From positions 688,293 to 725,938 of the forward strand of contig NZ_LMPS01000006.1 of NCBI RefSeq assembly GCF_001424405.1: a stretch of DNA of 37,646 bases, in the 5' to 3' direction. The notes below the pieces were generated by a model, which was not told the origin of the DNA, did not search any database, and saw nothing but the letters and a program-made list of their open reading frames with translations. The position numbers and the translations under genes are program-made. The DNA is from Dyadobacter sp. Leaf189 (GTDB lineage Bacteria; Bacteroidota; Bacteroidia; Cytophagales; Spirosomataceae). This document shows positions 18,425 to 26,487 of this stretch, one piece after another; within the stretch, counting starts at the first letter, position 1, and each line of letters opens with the position of its first letter.

Positions 18425-20311
18425 ATGACACCAAACAGCAGTATTTTGTTTGACAACCTTCCGGAAGGAGTCTTTCTGCTCGATGCAGCCGGTCATATTC
18501 TTTCGTATAACCAGGCTGCTTGCAGGATCACAGGTTACGCCGCGACCGAGATTGAGAACCGGCCGTTTTTCATTTTGGACGAAGATCACGAAGACACCAT
18601 CAAATTCCAGCACGAGCTGAACATGGCCGTTCAGAATGGCAAATGGGTTTCAGAGGGATGGAGGCGCCGGAAAGACAGAACAAGATATTGGGCCGAGGCC
18701 ACGCTCTCCCCTGTTTTTGCCGGTGATAGCAAGCTTTCCGGATTTACGGTGCTGTTACGCGATACCACCGAGCGGAAAAACCGCTGGCTCGAAACCAAGG
18801 CCAGCGAAGAGCGTTTCCGGTTGATGGTGGAGGCTGTAAAGGATTATTCCATCTTCATGCTCGACCCGGAAGGGTATATTTTAACATGGAACGAAGGCGT
18901 GCAGCTAATCCACGGTTATTCTGCCAGCGAGCTGATCGGCAAACATTTCTCCATTTTTTATACGTCCGCCGACCTGATCGCGGAAAAAGCAGAAAACGAG
19001 CTGCGCATTGCACAGCAGCAGGGTATTTACCGGGAAGAAGGCTGGCGCGTGAAGAAAGGCGGCTCGGTATTCTGGGCCAGCGTGGTACTGACTGCATTGT
19101 TTAATGATCAAAATAAATTAGTCGGTTTTTCAAAGGTGACGCGCGATCTCACGAGTCGCCTGAGAGACGAAGAAGTACTCAGGGACAGTGAAGCCAGGTA
19201 CCGCTCACTGGTAGAGCAGGTGGCCGATTACGGTATTTTCATGCTCGACGAAAAAGGGCGGATCGTGAGCTGGAATGAAGGCGCAAAGCGCATTAAAGGC
19301 TACGCCGCAGACGAGGTGATCGGCAAGTACTTCTCCATTTTTTATCCCGAAGAGGACATTATCAATGATAAGCCGAAACGCGAGCTGCGGATAGCCCGGG
19401 CGGTAGGTAAATATGAGGAAGAAGGCTGGCGGCTTCGTAAAGATGGCACCCGGTTTTGGGCCAACATTGTAATAACCGCAGTGTACGACCAGGAAAACAG
19501 GCTGTCAGGCTTTTCAAAGGTTACCCGCGACCTGACGGAGCGGAAGCTTGGTGAGCAGGCTTTGCAGGAAAGCAGTAACAGGTACCGGCAACTCGCAAGT
19601 GAATTATCGATCGCGAATGATGAACTGTCGGCTGCAAACAAAGAGCTCGAACAGTTCTCGGCCATTGTATCACACGATCTGAAAGAGCCGGTGCGGACTG
19701 TGAAGAGCTTTTTGCATTTAATGGCGCGCAATGTAGAGCAGGACCAGTTTCAGAATATGAAAACCTACATCGGAAAAGGTATCGCCGCCGCCGAACGTAT
19801 GGAGGAGCTGATCAATAACCTTTTGCATTACTCACATATCAGCAAGTCTGACCTGATCAAGGAAGAAGTTAAGGTAGCGGACCTGTTCCACGCCGCTATC
19901 CAAAACCTGAATGATTCTGTTGAAGCTTCCGGCGCGAAGGTAACGTTGCAGTCAGATGTAGACAGCGTGCGCGGCGACCGCGTGCAATTGGTGCAGTTGT
20001 TTCAAAACCTGCTTGGGAATGCATTGAAGTTTACCAGGGGCCGCGCGCCTGAGATCTCTGTGCAGTGTTCAGAGGAAAATAACCGGGTCAGGTTCATGAT
20101 CACTGACAATGGGATTGGTATCCCACGGGAAAAACTGGAAGCGGTCTTCGAGATTTTCAGAAGGCTGCACTTTTCAAGTGAGTACCCGGGTACAGGTGTT
20201 GGTCTCGCGATCTGTAAAAAGGTAGTTGAGCGGCACAACGGTAAAATCTGGGCCGAGTCAGTAGAAGGAAATGGAACGACCTTTTTTGTAGTATTACCCC
20301 ACAATCAATAA
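18425..20311 (+). CDS. Triple-PAS soluble sensor histidine kinase
   Basis: The product is 628 residues with no signal or membrane segment, hence cytoplasmic. Three PAS domains occupy about residues 5-120, 130-245 and 255-370. The second and third are close copies (both with YxIFMLD, WNEG, GKxFSIFY, ELRIA, EEGWR and GFSKVTRDLT), which points to internal duplication. A HisKA domain follows with His417 (AIVSHDLKEPV), then an HATPase domain with Asn528/Asn532 (LFQNLLGNALKF), DNGIG (561-565) and GTGVGL (589-594), all intact. This architecture is typical of bacteriophytochrome-like kinases, where PAS domains sense small ligands or redox state; no cofactor residue is evident. The single-domain receiver at 20347 begins 35 nt after the stop and is the likely target. 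Confidence 0.93.
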   Translation: MTPNSSILFDNLPEGVFLLDAAGHILSYNQAACRITGYAATEIENRPFFILDEDHEDTIKFQHELNMAVQNGKWVSEGWRRRKDRTRYWAEATLSPVFAGDSKLSGFTVLLRDTTERKNRWLETKASEERFRLMVEAVKDYSIFMLDPEGYILTWNEGVQLIHGYSASELIGKHFSIFYTSADLIAEKAENELRIAQQQGIYREEGWRVKKGGSVFWASVVLTALFNDQNKLVGFSKVTRDLTSRLRDEEVLRDSEARYRSLVEQVADYGIFMLDEKGRIVSWNEGAKRIKGYAADEVIGKYFSIFYPEEDIINDKPKRELRIARAVGKYEEEGWRLRKDGTRFWANIVITAVYDQENRLSGFSKVTRDLTERKLGEQALQESSNRYRQLASELSIANDELSAANKELEQFSAIVSHDLKEPVRTVKSFLHLMARNVEQDQFQNMKTYIGKGIAAAERMEELINNLLHYSHISKSDLIKEEVKVADLFHAAIQNLNDSVEASGAKVTLQSDVDSVRGDRVQLVQLFQNLLGNALKFTRGRAPEISVQCSEENNRVRFMITDNGIGIPREKLEAVFEIFRRLHFSSEYPGTGVGLAICKKVVERHNGKIWAESVEGNGTTFFVVLPHNQ

Positions 20312-20346
20312 TTATAACAGACCCCACAATCTTTAATTGTAAACAT

Positions 20347-20760
20347 ATGAAGAAGTACAAACTGGCTATCGTTGAAAACGATGAGGATGAGCGCTTCTTT
20401 ATGGCAGATGCGTTCAACGCTTTCAAAGGTTTTGACATTATAGGCGAGTTCAGCAACGGCGATCAGCTATTTGAGTGGCTAAACGGCCAACCCGACACTC
20501 TGCCGGAATTGATCCTTTCTGATCTCAACATGCCGGGCAAAAACGGATATGACGTGATCACAGGAGTAAAAGCCAATTTCCCCCAAATCCCCGTGATCAT
20601 TACCTCAACTTCTTCGGTATCCTCGACCAGGGAGAAATGCGTTGGCCTGGGTGCGCGGGAGTTTATGGTCAAGCCCGATATCTTCATTGCCTACGATCGT
20701 TATGCAGAGAATTTGTATAAACTGATCAGCGACGACGAGGACCAGCAAATTCGCATTTGA
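20347..20760 (+). CDS. Stand-alone receiver-domain response regulator
   Basis: The 137-residue product is essentially one REC domain. It shows the acidic cluster ENDEDE (10-15), phosphoacceptor Asp59 (LILSDLNMPGKNG), the switch Thr/Ser near 87-90 and Lys109 (FMVKP). It has no output domain, so it would pass phosphate on or act by protein contact. REC-only proteins next to PAS kinases are common in this group and resemble Rcp1-type partners of phytochrome kinases. It ends 5 nt before the convergent hybrid kinase gene. Confidence 0.92.
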   Translation: MKKYKLAIVENDEDERFFMADAFNAFKGFDIIGEFSNGDQLFEWLNGQPDTLPELILSDLNMPGKNGYDVITGVKANFPQIPVIITSTSSVSSTREKCVGLGAREFMVKPDIFIAYDRYAENLYKLISDDEDQQIRI

Positions 20761-20765
20761 TTACA

Positions 20766-23700
20766 CTAAACCCGGCCGGAGAGAACGTCCAGCCGGGACT
20801 GGTGAATCCTGGTAAAAGCTTTCTTTAATACTTCCTTGATCTCTTCCAGCTTCATCGGCTTGGCCATGTAATCGTTCATCCCGATGCTGAGGTACTTATT
20901 CCTGTCCTCGATCAGCGCATTGGCAGTGAGTGCGATGATGTAAGGTTTTGAAGGATTTTCCTTGCGGATGATTTTTGTGGCTTCCAAACCGTCCATTTCA
21001 GGCATTTGTACATCCATTAGTACTACATCATACTGCCCCTTTGCGAGCCACGTGAGCACTTCCAGCCCATTATTCGCAATCAGGATTTCGTAACCCAGTT
21101 TGTTCAGTACATATCCAATGAATTTCTGGTTTACCTGATTATCCTCCGCAACCAGGATCCGGAGCGGGTACTGGGACGAAAAGTCACTTTCCAGCACCCT
21201 GGCATCGCTTTGCTGCGCGATCCGGCTCTTGCGGTCATCCGAAACTTTGTTGGTATAGCCCGTAGTAATGTAAAAGTGGAATGAGGAGCCTTTTCCGTAA
21301 TCACTCTCGACCCGGATCGCGCCGCCCATTAACCGGATCAGTCTTTCACAAATGGCAAGCCCGAGTCCCGTACCGCCATATCTACGGTTGACCGAGGAGT
21401 CGACCTGAGAAAACGCCTTAAACAAGCTGGAAAGACCATCTTTGTGAATGCCAATGCCTGTATCTTTCACGGTAAAGCCGACCCCTACTTGTCCCCTGTC
21501 GGGTTCTGAATGAAGGTAGGCCAGTACTGTCACTTCCCCCGAAGATGTAAATTTGACGGCGTTGCTGATCAGGTTGGTCAATACCTGTTTCAGCCGCAGG
21601 CTATCTCCTACCAGGAAATGGGGAACGTCCGGATCAATTTCGTACCGCAGGCTGATTCCTTTCCGGGAGGCTGTCAATGCAAAGAGGTCGATCATTTCCT
21701 CGATACTCGGCCGCAGTTCGAATTCGTAGTCTTCCAGGTCGATTTTCCCGGATTCGATTTTTGAAAAGTCAAGAATATCGTTGATCACGTTAACCAGCGT
21801 TTCACCGCAGGCGGCGATTGTTCTCGTATAATCCTTCTGTTCGTCAGTAAGTTGCGTCTCCGAGAGTAGCGCCGTCATACCGATTACGCCATTCATCGGC
21901 GTCCGGATTTCGTGGCTCATAGTCGCCAGGAAAATGCTTTTTGCCTGATTAGCCCGCTCGGCTTCCTCCCGCGCCTGCTGTGCCTCTTCGTGTTGCTCGT
22001 ACAGCTCTTCTGTCTGGGTACGCAGTTCCTCCGATTGCGCCTGCAGCTCTTCATTCAATGCCTGTAATTGGTCGGCTTGTGCGTGCAGTTCCTCTGTCTG
22101 CCGCTGCACAACCATCGTGCGCTCCTCAACAAGCCGCTCCAATGTTGCCTTTTGTTTTACAATGGACTTGACACGGATGGTATAAACCAGATAAATGATG
22201 CCAGCGATCAGGAGTAAGCCCAACAGACGGAACCACCACGTAGCCCAAAACGGCGGCCTGACCCTGATGATAAGGCTCTGCGACGCCGTCACCCATTCGC
22301 CGGATATATTCTGCGCTTTTACCTTGAACAGGTATTTACCCGCCGGGAGATTGGTGTAAACTGCGGTGTTTTTGTTACCTACAAAATTCCAGTCCTTGTC
22401 AAAACCTTCGAGGAAATAGGCATAGTTGCGGCGCGTGGAAATGAAGTCCAGCGCGGCATAATCGAGTGTGATAAAAGACTGGTCATGAGACAAGATCACT
22501 TTGCTTGCGTCGGAAATGTCGCCATCGATCACGGGCGTCATATTCATGGCGCCAACTGCACTTGCATTCCTGTTGAATACTCTGAGATTCGTAATAGCAA
22601 TGGGGTAAGTTCCGTGATCGCGGCGGATTGCGGCGGGATTGAATTTGTTAAAACCGTTTACGCCGCCGAAGTAAATATTCCCATTCCGATCTTTGTAAAC
22701 AGCCTTCTGCTTGTACTCGCGTCCCTGCAAACCATACTCTACGGGATATACCTCAAATTTCTCGCTACGCGGATCCAGTCGGGAAAGTCCGCCCGATGCA
22801 CTGATCCACAGCATGCCGCGATTATCCTCCACAATAGCCTGTGTCGCATTGTTGATCAGACCGTCTTTGGCCGAATACTTTTTAAATTTTTGGGTTGCAG
22901 GATCAAAGCGGATCAAACCTTTGAGCGTAGCAAGCCAGAAAATGCCCCTTTTATCTTCGGTAATGCTGTTAATGGCGCCATTGAACAGGTGCTGGCCTTC
23001 AGAAATGGAAAATCTCGTGAAAGAATCAGAAGCTGGATCGTAGCGGTTAAGCTGACCTTCATCCGTCCCCATCCACAAATTGCCTTTTCTATCGACAAGA
23101 AAGCAGTCTACCGTGTTATCCGAGAGTGTCTTAGGGTCCTCGGGATTACTCAGGTAGTGCTTGAAAACCTTTTTCACGGGATCAAAAACATCCAGTCCCT
23201 CACCGTATGTACTCAGCCAAACCCGGTTGTCGGCTGTATGCGCAATGGCGTAAATATTGTTGGAGTACAATGTGTTAGCTGCATTCTTTTTGCTTCGAAA
23301 TGCCTCTGATTTTCCTGTTTCGGGATCAAAAATGGCAAAGCCGTCGCCCCAGGTACCAATCCATAATTTCTGCTGCTTGTCGGGTACAATCGCGAGTACA
23401 AATTTACTGATTGCATTCCTTGCCAAAGCGAGCCGCGGATCCTCTATAAATTTCTGGGTTTTGATATCGAAAAGGTTTAAGCCTCCCCCATCTGTGCCGA
23501 TCCACATTTTCTCCTCGTCGTCTTCATAAAAGCAGAGTACCGCATTGTTGGTGAGACTGTTTTTAGAAGCATTGCGCCTGAAATGCTCAAATCCGTTACT
23601 CTTTTTATAAATGCTCACCCCGCTGCTAAACACACCGAGCCACAAGTTGTTCTGGCGATCGCGGTAAATGCAGTCCACCGAGTTTCCGGCTACGCTGCTC

Positions 23701-24656
23701 AGGTCAATTTCGTCGTGCAGGTGCGTGGTGAATGTCCAGTCTTTAACATCCAAAATATTCAGCCCACCGTTTTCGGTACCGATCCAGATTTCGCCTTCGC
23801 TTTCATTGATGCTGGTGATGCTGTTGTTAGACAGACTGGCAGGATCGCCGTGATCGTGCCGGAAGCGGCGGAATGTACCTTTTTCCGGTTGATAAAGATT
23901 GAGCCCGGCCTGATAGGTACCTACCCAGATATTTCCCCTCGAATCCTGAAAAACGGCACGCACATCGTCCCCTGACAGGGAAGCCGCATTTCCGCTTTGG
24001 TAAGTGAATTTTTTAAATGTATTCGATTTCCGATCAAGCAGGTTCAAACCTGTTGAAGTCCCCGCCCAGACGTTGTTCTGGCTGTCACAGAAAACGGTGT
24101 TAACATTATCTCCGCTCAGGCTACCTGGATGGGCAGGATTAAATTTATACTGGGTTAGTACAGTACCTGTTTCCGTGTCAAAACAGTCGAGCCCGCCTGT
24201 GGTAGCGAGCCACAATTTTCCATTTTGGTCAAAGGCAATGCGATTGACAAAATTCCCGGCGATCGTCTTCTTATGATGATAGTCCGACAGAAACGATTTG
24301 AATTTCTTTCTGCCCTTGTCAAGTACATTCAGCCCGCCGCCGCTTGTTGCTACCCATATATTTCCGGCTTTGTCTTCTGCAATGCCCGTCACCGCATTGT
24401 TACTCAAGCTGGTATTATCGCGTTCCTCATTCTGGTAGCTCTTGAATTCATGCCCGTCATATCGATTAAGTCCGCCATTTGTACCTATCCAGATGAAACC
24501 TTTTGAATCCTGAAATATGCAGTTGACATTGTTGTCTGTAAGTCCGCTTTCGGTAGTAAGATGACGGAAATGAATGGGTCTGCCTTGTGTAAATGCCAGC
24601 AACGGAACAAACTGTATCAGCAGGGCACAAATTAACGGGCAAAGGCGCAGCTTCAT
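20766..24656 (-). CDS. Propeller-type hybrid sensor histidine kinase (REC at C-terminus)
   Basis: The product is 1296 residues. A signal peptide covers residues 1-24. Two-component regulator propeller repeats fill about 30-700 (GFIWIGTNGGLNRYDG, GNIWVATSGGGLNVLDKG and a dozen more), followed by a Y_Y_Y beta-sandwich at about 705-785 and one transmembrane helix near 793-815. A Gln/Glu-rich coiled coil with repeated EEL(Q/R/H)AQ units runs to about 900. HisKA follows with His915 (MSHEIRTPMNGVIGM), then an intact HATPase domain (DTGIG, GGTGLGL) and a receiver with Asp1215 (VVLMDVQMPEMDG). There is no AraC domain, so unlike classical hybrid two-component systems it does not bind DNA itself. It would sense an extracellular ligand and relay phosphate to another protein. 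Confidence 0.95.
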   Translation of the reverse strand: MKLRLCPLICALLIQFVPLLAFTQGRPIHFRHLTTESGLTDNNVNCIFQDSKGFIWIGTNGGLNRYDGHEFKSYQNEERDNTSLSNNAVTGIAEDKAGNIWVATSGGGLNVLDKGRKKFKSFLSDYHHKKTIAGNFVNRIAFDQNGKLWLATTGGLDCFDTETGTVLTQYKFNPAHPGSLSGDNVNTVFCDSQNNVWAGTSTGLNLLDRKSNTFKKFTYQSGNAASLSGDDVRAVFQDSRGNIWVGTYQAGLNLYQPEKGTFRRFRHDHGDPASLSNNSITSINESEGEIWIGTENGGLNILDVKDWTFTTHLHDEIDLSSVAGNSVDCIYRDRQNNLWLGVFSSGVSIYKKSNGFEHFRRNASKNSLTNNAVLCFYEDDEEKMWIGTDGGGLNLFDIKTQKFIEDPRLALARNAISKFVLAIVPDKQQKLWIGTWGDGFAIFDPETGKSEAFRSKKNAANTLYSNNIYAIAHTADNRVWLSTYGEGLDVFDPVKKVFKHYLSNPEDPKTLSDNTVDCFLVDRKGNLWMGTDEGQLNRYDPASDSFTRFSISEGQHLFNGAINSITEDKRGIFWLATLKGLIRFDPATQKFKKYSAKDGLINNATQAIVEDNRGMLWISASGGLSRLDPRSEKFEVYPVEYGLQGREYKQKAVYKDRNGNIYFGGVNGFNKFNPAAIRRDHGTYPIAITNLRVFNRNASAVGAMNMTPVIDGDISDASKVILSHDQSFITLDYAALDFISTRRNYAYFLEGFDKDWNFVGNKNTAVYTNLPAGKYLFKVKAQNISGEWVTASQSLIIRVRPPFWATWWFRLLGLLLIAGIIYLVYTIRVKSIVKQKATLERLVEERTMVVQRQTEELHAQADQLQALNEELQAQSEELRTQTEELYEQHEEAQQAREEAERANQAKSIFLATMSHEIRTPMNGVIGMTALLSETQLTDEQKDYTRTIAACGETLVNVINDILDFSKIESGKIDLEDYEFELRPSIEEMIDLFALTASRKGISLRYEIDPDVPHFLVGDSLRLKQVLTNLISNAVKFTSSGEVTVLAYLHSEPDRGQVGVGFTVKDTGIGIHKDGLSSLFKAFSQVDSSVNRRYGGTGLGLAICERLIRLMGGAIRVESDYGKGSSFHFYITTGYTNKVSDDRKSRIAQQSDARVLESDFSSQYPLRILVAEDNQVNQKFIGYVLNKLGYEILIANNGLEVLTWLAKGQYDVVLMDVQMPEMDGLEATKIIRKENPSKPYIIALTANALIEDRNKYLSIGMNDYMAKPMKLEEIKEVLKKAFTRIHQSRLDVLSGRV
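20771..20797 (-). terminator. Possible weak terminator at the hybrid kinase 3' end
   Basis: Arms CCCGGC (20771-20776) and GCCGGG (20792-20797) are separated by 15 nt and overlap the last codons of the hybrid kinase. On the minus strand the stem is followed by TTTAGTG, a short T-run. The U-tract is poor, so termination is uncertain. Confidence 0.3.
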
Positions 24657-25035
24657 GCTTATAGAGGAGCGTAAAATTACTTTGTAGATTTTGTAGAAAT
24701 ATACGGGTTAAAATGGGATTAATCACAGCCTTGTCTTTAACACTACGATAAATTAGAATTGTTCGAAACACCTCATTCACTGTAAGATATTGGCCCGCTA
24801 TTGCAAATAGTTGTAGAAAGCATTGCACAGGTTGAAGAAGGCGGGATTTGTAGTATAAAAAAGGCCACCAATTGTCGGATTTCCCTCGCAACTGGTGGCG
24901 CATCACTCACCTCACACAACTAAGATTTTTGTTCGACTAGCTGGTTAATTCCATTCACCCGGGTAGTGATAAATTTGTATGCGGTTTCAAGGAGCATATC
25001 CCTGTATTGCTGAATTGTGCCAACTCAACTAAGGC
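24657..25035. other. Gene-poor stretch upstream of the hybrid kinase
   Basis: The part next to the kinase start presumably holds its promoter, with TATATTTC and TAATTTTA as imperfect -7 boxes on the minus strand. The minus-strand terminator at 24857-24899 closes transcription coming from the amylase relic. On the minus strand 24997-24920 encodes a 25-codon frame starting MLLETAYKFITTRVNGINQL, open for nine more codons upstream. It may be chance or a gene scrap. No convincing gene is present. Confidence 0.5.
24857..24899 (-). terminator. Rho-independent-type terminator, minus strand
   Basis: On the minus strand GCCACCAGTTG pairs with CAATTGGTGGC (11 bp, one mismatch) around a 14-nt loop and is followed by CTTTTTT. 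It lies downstream of the amylase relic and suggests that a once-functional transcription unit ended here. Confidence 0.75.
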
Positions 25036-25494
25036 CTATCCATACATCACAAGACCGCGTGGCGGGATTGTAAGTCTGATGGACTTCCCATTCCGGTCTT
25101 CTACATTCAACTCGCCGGGAATGGAGCCGGGCCCAAGCATACGGTTCATCCTGGTACCGGAAGCATGCAGCCCATCGTCGACCGTCACGTATACGACAGC
25201 TTCTTTCCTACGGTGTAAGTTAATGACGCACAGGATCTCACTTGCTTCGAAAATCCGCGACCAGGCCAGTACACAGGTATCCTGCTCGTCTGACAATCCA
25301 GAGAGCCGGAAGTCTGTTCCATCTTCGGAAATGGCACGCCAGTGATAGGTACCGTGCTGCAGAGCAGGTTGTTTTTGAATTAATGATAATAATGCTTCAA
25401 TTTCGGCGCTTCTAACTCTGTATTCTTCGAAAAAGCCGCTGAGTGCGGCCTGGTCACGTGCATTTGCCCACGAAGAATCTGATGTAATTTCCAT
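25036..25494 (-). pseudogene. 3' relic of a GH13 alpha-amylase-family gene
   Basis: The minus-strand frame ends at 25036. Its last 134 residues or so read like the C-terminus of a family of alpha-amylase-type glycoside hydrolases: a helix with HGTYHWRAISEDGTDFRL, then VLAWSRIFEASEILCVINL, YVTVDDGLHASG and the end VEDRNGKSIRLTIPPRGLVM. The catalytic (beta/alpha)8 barrel, which should precede this by 350 or more residues, is absent. Upstream sequence in this frame shows no family resemblance and overlaps the oppositely oriented oxygenase gene. An ATG at 25494 could start a 152-residue product, but it would lack all catalytic residues. I read it as a 5'-truncated remnant. The family assignment is from memory of such sequences. 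Confidence 0.65.
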
Positions 25495-25504
25495 AGCTGA
25501 TTGG

Positions 25505-25533
25505 TTGCCCGTTGGGCGTTGAAGGTAAATTTG
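25505..25533 (+). promoter_or_regulatory. Putative promoter of the MpaB/DUF2236-type gene
   Basis: TAAATTTG (25526-25533) matches the -7 consensus exactly, and a TTG at 25505-25507 lies 18 nt upstream. It lies just upstream of the first Met of the amylase relic on the other strand and about 120 nt before the oxygenase start. Confidence 0.4.
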
Positions 25534-25650
25534 CTTCCCTGATACGCTCGCGCTGAGCAGCGTGGTTTTATTTAAATAACCAGACCAGACTTTAATCTCA
25601 TTATCAAATGGATGTGAGATACTTCCGGCAGGTTTTTCCGTTTTACAGGT

Positions 25651-26412
25651 ATGGACTATTTTGTTGAAAAGCACTCGATTGTGCGACAAATATGGGGAAA
25701 GAGCGACACTATCCTCTTCATTTTCGCCGGCGCAGCGGCTGAATTCGCGCTCAGCAAGGCGGTGGACTGGCTGTACTTTACAAACCGTCTTCCGTCTGAT
25801 CCGCTGGGAAGACTCTTCTCCACTGTTTCTTATGCGCGTAAAATTGTCTTTTCTGAAAAGGAATCCGCATATCGTGCCATTGACACCATGGCGGCGATAC
25901 ATGCGGGCGTAGAAGCAAAACGAGGCCAAAGCATTCCGGACTGAGCTTATCGGGATGTGCTGTTCATGCTTATTGACTACTCGATCCGATCTTTCGAGGT
26001 GCTGGAACGGAAGCTAACCATAGTTGAAAAGCAGGAAGTTTTTGATGTTTTTTACAAAGTGGGGAGGCGAATGGGTGTACATGCGCTACCGCTCGGTTTT
26101 GAAGAATGGCAGCGAATGCGACAGGAACATTTATCACGAAACCTGGCACGCAGCCACTATACGGAGGATTTATTTAAACAATACAAAAAACACCTGGGTA
26201 GCGTCCGTTACAGAATACTGTTAGAAGCACAAACCCTCGTAGTTCCTCCGCGGGTTAAGGAGCTCCTTGCATTCAGAAAATTCTCGTTGTTAAGCCCGCT
26301 GTTAGGATTATATCAGGTAAGCAGAAGCCTGAAAATGGATTGGCTCTTAAAAGCGCTGATCCTGCCTGAGAAGTATAAGGCCGAAATCAAAGCGCTTGAT
26401 ATAGAGCCTTGA
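25651..26412 (+). pseudogene. MpaB/DUF2236-family oxygenase-like gene interrupted by an in-frame TGA
   Basis: The frame from ATG 25651 to the stop at 26412 would encode 253 residues but is broken by TGA at 25942-25944 (codon 98). Both halves belong to one protein and stay in the same frame. The first contains IWGKSDTILFIFAGAAAEFA, RLPSDPLGRLFSTVSYARKI and AIHAGVEAKRGQSIPD. The second continues AYRDVLFMLIDYSIRSFEVL and ends ALDIEP. This order is typical of DUF2236 (MpaB, rubber-oxygenase-type heme protein) family members in Bacteroidota, where I would expect Trp (TGG) at the stop. The protein is probably inactive unless the stop is read through or is a sequencing error. An internal ATG at 25957 could restart the second half. 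Which half bears heme ligands cannot be judged with confidence; His90 of the IHAGV motif is in the first. Confidence 0.75.
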
Positions 26413-26433
26413 ATTGAGACAACTGTCAATAAA

Positions 26434-26467
26434 AAAGCCTTGCTAATACATTGATCAGCAAGGCTTT
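26434..26467. terminator. Bidirectional terminator between the oxygenase and DUF4270 genes
   Basis: AAAGCCTTGCT (26434-26444) and AGCAAGGCTTT (26457-26467) pair perfectly over 11 bp with a 12-nt loop. The minus strand then has a run of T (A-run 26431-26436 on plus); the plus strand continues CTTATT. It serves both convergent genes. Confidence 0.85.
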
Positions 26468-26487
26468 CTTATTAAGTACTATAACAA

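Noticed and set aside
25495..25929. N-terminal extension of the amylase relic frame
   Set aside because: It shows no family resemblance, and most of it (from 25651) is antisense to the MpaB/DUF2236 coding sequence, so it is probably chance open frame.
25942..25944. TGA as a recoded Trp or selenocysteine codon
   Set aside because: TGA ends several genes here, including susD and the Kelch gene, so global recoding is excluded, and no selenocysteine-insertion structure or selenoprotein family is evident. A simple nonsense change is more likely.
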